Shown: piece by piece, positions 5,459 to 7,761 of the stretch | How the letters are laid out: each line of letters begins with the position of its first letter | How positions within the stretch are numbered: the first letter of the stretch is position 1 | Translations under genes and position numbers: made by a program | NCBI GenBank assembly: GCA_025964075.1 | Contig: JAOPZQ010000664.1 | Span: 1-7,761, forward strand | Source of the DNA: Solirubrobacterales bacterium | Lineage (GTDB): Bacteria > Actinomycetota > Thermoleophilia > Solirubrobacterales > Solirubrobacteraceae | Direction of reading: 5' to 3' | Length of the DNA stretch: 7,761 nt | Notes under the pieces: generated by a model | What the model saw: the letters and a program-made list of their open reading frames with translations, nothing else | What the model was told of the DNA's origin: nothing | Database searches by the model: none

Positions 5459-6591
5459 GGCCCGGCGAGATCGTCCTCGACCGCGCCTCGCGCGCGTTCT
5501 CCGTCCGCGCCGACCAGGGCCGGACGCTCAAGCAGCTCTTCGTCGGCCGCCGCCGTGCGGGCGGCCCGCCGCCCGTGCAGGCGCTGCGCGACGTCACGCT
5601 GCGCGTCGAGCCCGGGGAGACCGTGGGCGTCGTCGGGCGCAACGGCGCGGGGAAGACCTCGACGCTCAAGGTGCTCGCGGGCATCGTGCCGCTCGACGCG
5701 GGGACGGTGGAATGCGGCGGGCGGATCGTCTCGCTGCTCGAGCTCGGCGCGGGCTTCGGGCGCGACTTCACCGGCCGCGAGAACATCTACCTGAACGGGG
5801 CGATCCACGGCCTCACCAAGGTCGAGATCGAAGAGCGGCTCGACCGCATCATCGCCTTCTCCGAGCTGGGAGACTTCGTCGACGTGCCCGTGCGCACGTA
5901 CTCGACGGGCATGTTCGTGCGGCTCGGGTTCGCGATCGCCGCGCACCTCGACGCCGAGATCCTCCTCATCGACGAGGTGCTCGCCGTCGGCGACGAGGCG
6001 TTCCAGCGCAAGTGCCTGCGGCGGATCTCCGAGCAGATCGCGGCCGGCGTGACCCTCGTGCTCGTCTCCCACGACCCCGGGCAGATCGAGCGCGTTTGCG
6101 AACGGGTGGTCGTGCTCGACGGCGGCGAGGTGGCGTTCGACGGCGCGACCGCCGACGGGCTCCTCTTCTACCACCGGCTGCTCGGCGTCGAGGAGGGCGG
6201 CGGCGGTTCGCTGCGCGCGCCGGGCTCCCGGAGCGTGTCGGTGCGCGAGGCGGAGCTGCTCGACGGCGCGGGCCGCTCGACGCGGCTCTTCCACGCGGGC
6301 GAGCCGCTGCGCCTGGCGGTCGAGCTCGACGGGCACGCGGAGCTCCGGCTCGAGGTGCGCGACGAGAACGGCCATGCGGTGTTCGCGACGCGCACCGCGG
6401 CGGCGCCCGGTCGCCTCTCGTGGGACGTCGAGCGCCTGGCGCTGCTCGGCGGCGACTACGACCTGGCGCTCGGCGCCGGGCCCGAGGCCGGGTTCGAGCG
6501 CGTGCTGCGCTTCGCGGTCGCGGCGGAGCCGGACGCCGAGGGCGTCGTCGACCTGCGCGGCGCGTGGTCGACCGCGGAGGTGACGGCGTGA
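5455..6591 (+). CDS. wzt: Polysaccharide export ATPase with Wzt-like C-terminal domain
   Basis: A 378-residue cytosolic ATPase that powers the permease encoded just upstream. The nucleotide-binding domain (about 1-235) has Walker A GRNGAGKT (61-68), a Q-loop-region SLLELGAGFGRDFTGREN (93-110) of the polysaccharide-exporter type, the signature YSTGMFVRLGFA (149-160) and Walker B LLIDEVLAVGD (170-180) with catalytic Glu174. The switch His206 is in VSHD. The signature STGM rather than LSGGQ is usual for Wzt/TagH-type proteins. After a Gly-rich linker (about 246-256) comes a beta-rich domain of about 110 residues, with the F/L-HAGEPLRL and LLGGDYDLALGAG pattern expected of a Wzt C-terminal domain. 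In characterised O-antigen exporters that domain recognises the glycan or its terminal cap. The start overlaps the permease stop (ATGA) and the stop overlaps the next start (GTGA). Confidence 0.92.
   Translation: MRPGEIVLDRASRAFSVRADQGRTLKQLFVGRRRAGGPPPVQALRDVTLRVEPGETVGVVGRNGAGKTSTLKVLAGIVPLDAGTVECGGRIVSLLELGAGFGRDFTGRENIYLNGAIHGLTKVEIEERLDRIIAFSELGDFVDVPVRTYSTGMFVRLGFAIAAHLDAEILLIDEVLAVGDEAFQRKCLRRISEQIAAGVTLVLVSHDPGQIERVCERVVVLDGGEVAFDGATADGLLFYHRLLGVEEGGGGSLRAPGSRSVSVREAELLDGAGRSTRLFHAGEPLRLAVELDGHAELRLEVRDENGHAVFATRTAAAPGRLSWDVERLALLGGDYDLALGAGPEAGFERVLRFAVAAEPDAEGVVDLRGAWSTAEVTA
6576..6583 (+). promoter_or_regulatory. Full-length Shine-Dalgarno for the 128-residue protein
   Basis: GGAGGTGA, an 8-base match to the anti-Shine-Dalgarno sequence, lies within the end of the ATPase gene, 4 bases before the GTG at 6588. 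It fixes the GTG as the start of the next gene and is the strongest ribosome binding site in the window. Confidence 0.8.
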
Positions 6592-6974
6592 CCGAGGGGG
6601 ACGACCCCGCCCAGCACGCGCTGTGGTCCGCTCGGGCTGCGGCGAAGCAGGCGCGCGAGCGCGGCGCCTACGACGACGACCTCTCCGGCTTCACCGTCCA
6701 GCCGACGGACGCGGTCACCGTCGACCGCCTGCTCGAGTGGGCGCTGATCGAGCCCGACGAGTCCCGCGTCTACTCGACGCGGCGCTGGGGCAAGCCGATC
6801 ACCCTGCTCAAGCGCGGCCTCCTGCGCGTGCTGCACCAGTACCACAACGAGCTGCTCGCGGAGCAGACCCGCTTCAACCTCCAGATGACCGTCTACGCCG
6901 GCGAGCTGACCGAGAAGCTGCAGGACCTCGAGGCGCGCGTGGCGGCGCTGGAGGAGCGCCCCGCGCCGAAGTGA
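6588..6974 (+). CDS. Small amphipathic/coiled-coil protein of unknown function
   Basis: A 128-residue protein that I cannot assign to a named family. An acidic, polar N-terminal region (1-60) is followed by a basic amphipathic stretch, RRWGKPITLLKRGLLRVLHQY (65-85). A probable coiled coil (about 86-124) follows, with heptad-like Leu/Val spacing at its end. The central stretch resembles the short segment often found beside catalytic domains in actinobacterial methyltransferases and glycosyltransferases, with the pattern KR...R.L..Y.......Q..FN; here it stands alone with no catalytic domain. There is no signal peptide or true transmembrane helix. GTG start and frame are supported by an ideal ribosome binding site and by 4-base GTGA overlaps with the genes before and after. 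The position between exporter ATPase and glycosyltransferase suggests a membrane adaptor or scaffold for glycan assembly; this is inference. Confidence 0.8.
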   Translation: MTEGDDPAQHALWSARAAAKQARERGAYDDDLSGFTVQPTDAVTVDRLLEWALIEPDESRVYSTRRWGKPITLLKRGLLRVLHQYHNELLAEQTRFNLQMTVYAGELTEKLQDLEARVAALEERPAPK

Positions 6975-7761
6975 GAATCCACCAGCTCCTGTCCGGCGCG
7001 GGCCCGGTCGACGCCGTGACCGCCCAGGCGCTCGCCTATCGCCGGCGATTCTCGAGCTGGGGGTGGGACGGCGAGGACGTCGCCGTCCACCTCGATCCCC
7101 GGGTCAACGGCCGCTTCCTCGCGCCGCGGGAGCTCGTGGCCGCGCCCGAGGACGTCCTGCTCTTCCACTACTCCGCCTACGCGCCGCGCCTGCGCCCCTG
7201 GCTCGGACGCCCGAACGCGAAGCTGCTCGTCTACCACAACGTCACGCCGGCCCGGTACCTGTGGGGCTACGAGCCCGTCGTGGCGATCCACTGCGCCGTC
7301 GGCCGCTCGCAGCTGCCGGACTTCGCGCGGGGCGTCGACCTCGCGGCCGGCGTGTCGGCGTACAACGCGCGCGAGCTGGCGGACGCCGGCGCGCCGCGCA
7401 CCGCCGTCGTGCCGATCCTCTTCGAGGCCGGCGCGCTGGGCGACGCGGGGCCCGACCTGCCGCCGGGCCCCCCGACCGTCCTCTGTGTCGGGCGCCTCAC
7501 CCCGCACAAGCGCCACGACCTCGTCCTGCGCGCGTTCGCGCTCTACCGCCGCGAGCGCGCGCCCGACGCGCGCCTCGTGCTCGTCGGCGAGGCGGTGTCG
7601 GCGAGGTACCGGGCGCAGATCGCCGAGCTCGCGGAGCGGCTCGCGCCCGGCGCCGTGCGCATCGAGAGCAGCCGGCCGGCGAGCGAGCTCGCCGGCCGCT
7701 ACCGCGCCGCCCACGCCTTCCTCACGCTCTCCGAGCACGAGGGCTTCTGCATCCCGCTGCT
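6971..7761 (+). CDS. GT4-like glycosyltransferase, 3' end outside the window
   Basis: An open frame of 263 complete codons running off the window. It starts at a GTG overlapping the preceding stop (GTGA), with GGAGGAG 14 bases upstream. It reads as a retaining GT-B fold glycosyltransferase of family GT4. The N-terminal domain contains the YHNVTP segment (88-93) and GVSAYNARELADAG (127-140). The C-terminal domain begins with the nucleotide-sugar site VLCVGRLTPHKRHDLVLRAF (170-189), holding the Arg/Lys pair Arg175 and Lys180, followed by LVLVGE (202-207). SEHEGFCIPL (254-263) is the first half of the EX7E motif. The window stops inside the codon after Leu263, immediately before the expected second Glu. 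No signal peptide or membrane helix is seen. It probably extends the lipid-linked glycan exported by the Wzm/Wzt pair; donor and linkage cannot be told. Confidence 0.9.
   Translation, partial: MRIHQLLSGAGPVDAVTAQALAYRRRFSSWGWDGEDVAVHLDPRVNGRFLAPRELVAAPEDVLLFHYSAYAPRLRPWLGRPNAKLLVYHNVTPARYLWGYEPVVAIHCAVGRSQLPDFARGVDLAAGVSAYNARELADAGAPRTAVVPILFEAGALGDAGPDLPPGPPTVLCVGRLTPHKRHDLVLRAFALYRRERAPDARLVLVGEAVSARYRAQIAELAERLAPGAVRIESSRPASELAGRYRAAHAFLTLSEHEGFCIPL

Noticed and set aside
5371..6375. Minus-strand open frame (334 codons) opposite the ATPase gene
   Set aside because: Antisense shadow of an ATPase with intact Walker, signature and switch motifs; no domain seen in the minus-strand product.
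6893..7738. Minus-strand open frame (281 codons) opposite the glycosyltransferase
   Set aside because: The plus strand encodes a coherent GT4-like protein with its nucleotide-sugar and EX7E regions; the minus-strand product is compositional noise.
1..7761. CRISPR array, tRNA, rRNA, insertion sequence, phage or toxin-antitoxin genes
   Set aside because: No regularly spaced repeats, cloverleaf sequence, transposase or integrase motif, or small toxin/antitoxin pair was found. Base composition looks uniform across the genes.

Overview
This is a GC-rich bacterial window of roughly 70% G+C. Strong G/C bias at third codon positions produces long spurious reading frames opposite the real genes. The gene types, the frequent 4-base start/stop overlaps, the GTG starts and the leaderless-looking gene starts suggest an actinomycetote, plausibly class Thermoleophilia (Solirubrobacterales or relatives). 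That placement is inference from style and protein character; there is no rRNA or other marker here.

Layout. (1) Positions 17-550, minus strand: a non-haem ferritin with a complete ferroxidase centre. (2) Positions 610-1557, plus strand, divergent from the ferritin: a UDP-glucuronate decarboxylase (UDP-xylose synthase). (3) Positions 1636-3165, plus: a WbaP/WsaP-type polyprenyl-phosphate glycosylphosphotransferase that starts a lipid-linked glycan. (4) Positions 3172-4616, minus: a two-gene cassette of a DUF1326 Cys-rich protein followed by a DUF2182 multi-pass membrane protein, overlapping by 4 bases. (5) Positions 4685-7761, plus: a tightly overlapping operon of an ABC-2 permease (Wzm/TagG type), an ABC ATPase with a C-terminal Wzt-like domain, a 128-residue amphipathic/coiled-coil protein of unknown function, and a GT4-like glycosyltransferase cut off by the window end. 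No gene-free stretch exceeds 80 bases.

How the genes fit together. The decarboxylase supplies UDP-xylose, the phosphoglycosyltransferase places the first sugar on undecaprenyl phosphate, glycosyltransferases extend the chain, and the Wzm/Wzt pair exports the finished lipid-linked polymer. The Wzt C-terminal domain may read the glycan. This resembles ABC-transporter-dependent O-polysaccharide and S-layer-glycan loci. The ferritin and the DUF1326/DUF2182 pair are not obviously part of that pathway. The pair is the best candidate here for a little-described system; its cysteine and methionine motifs hint at metal (possibly copper) or thiol chemistry at the membrane. The small coiled-coil protein is a second candidate.

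Regulation. Three genes at the start of transcription units (ferritin, decarboxylase, permease) have a TANNNT hexamer 8-12 bases before the start codon and no Shine-Dalgarno sequence, consistent with leaderless or nearly leaderless mRNAs. The DUF1326 gene, the phosphoglycosyltransferase and the 128-residue protein have recognisable ribosome binding sites. A 7-bp inverted repeat overlaps the start codon of the phosphoglycosyltransferase.
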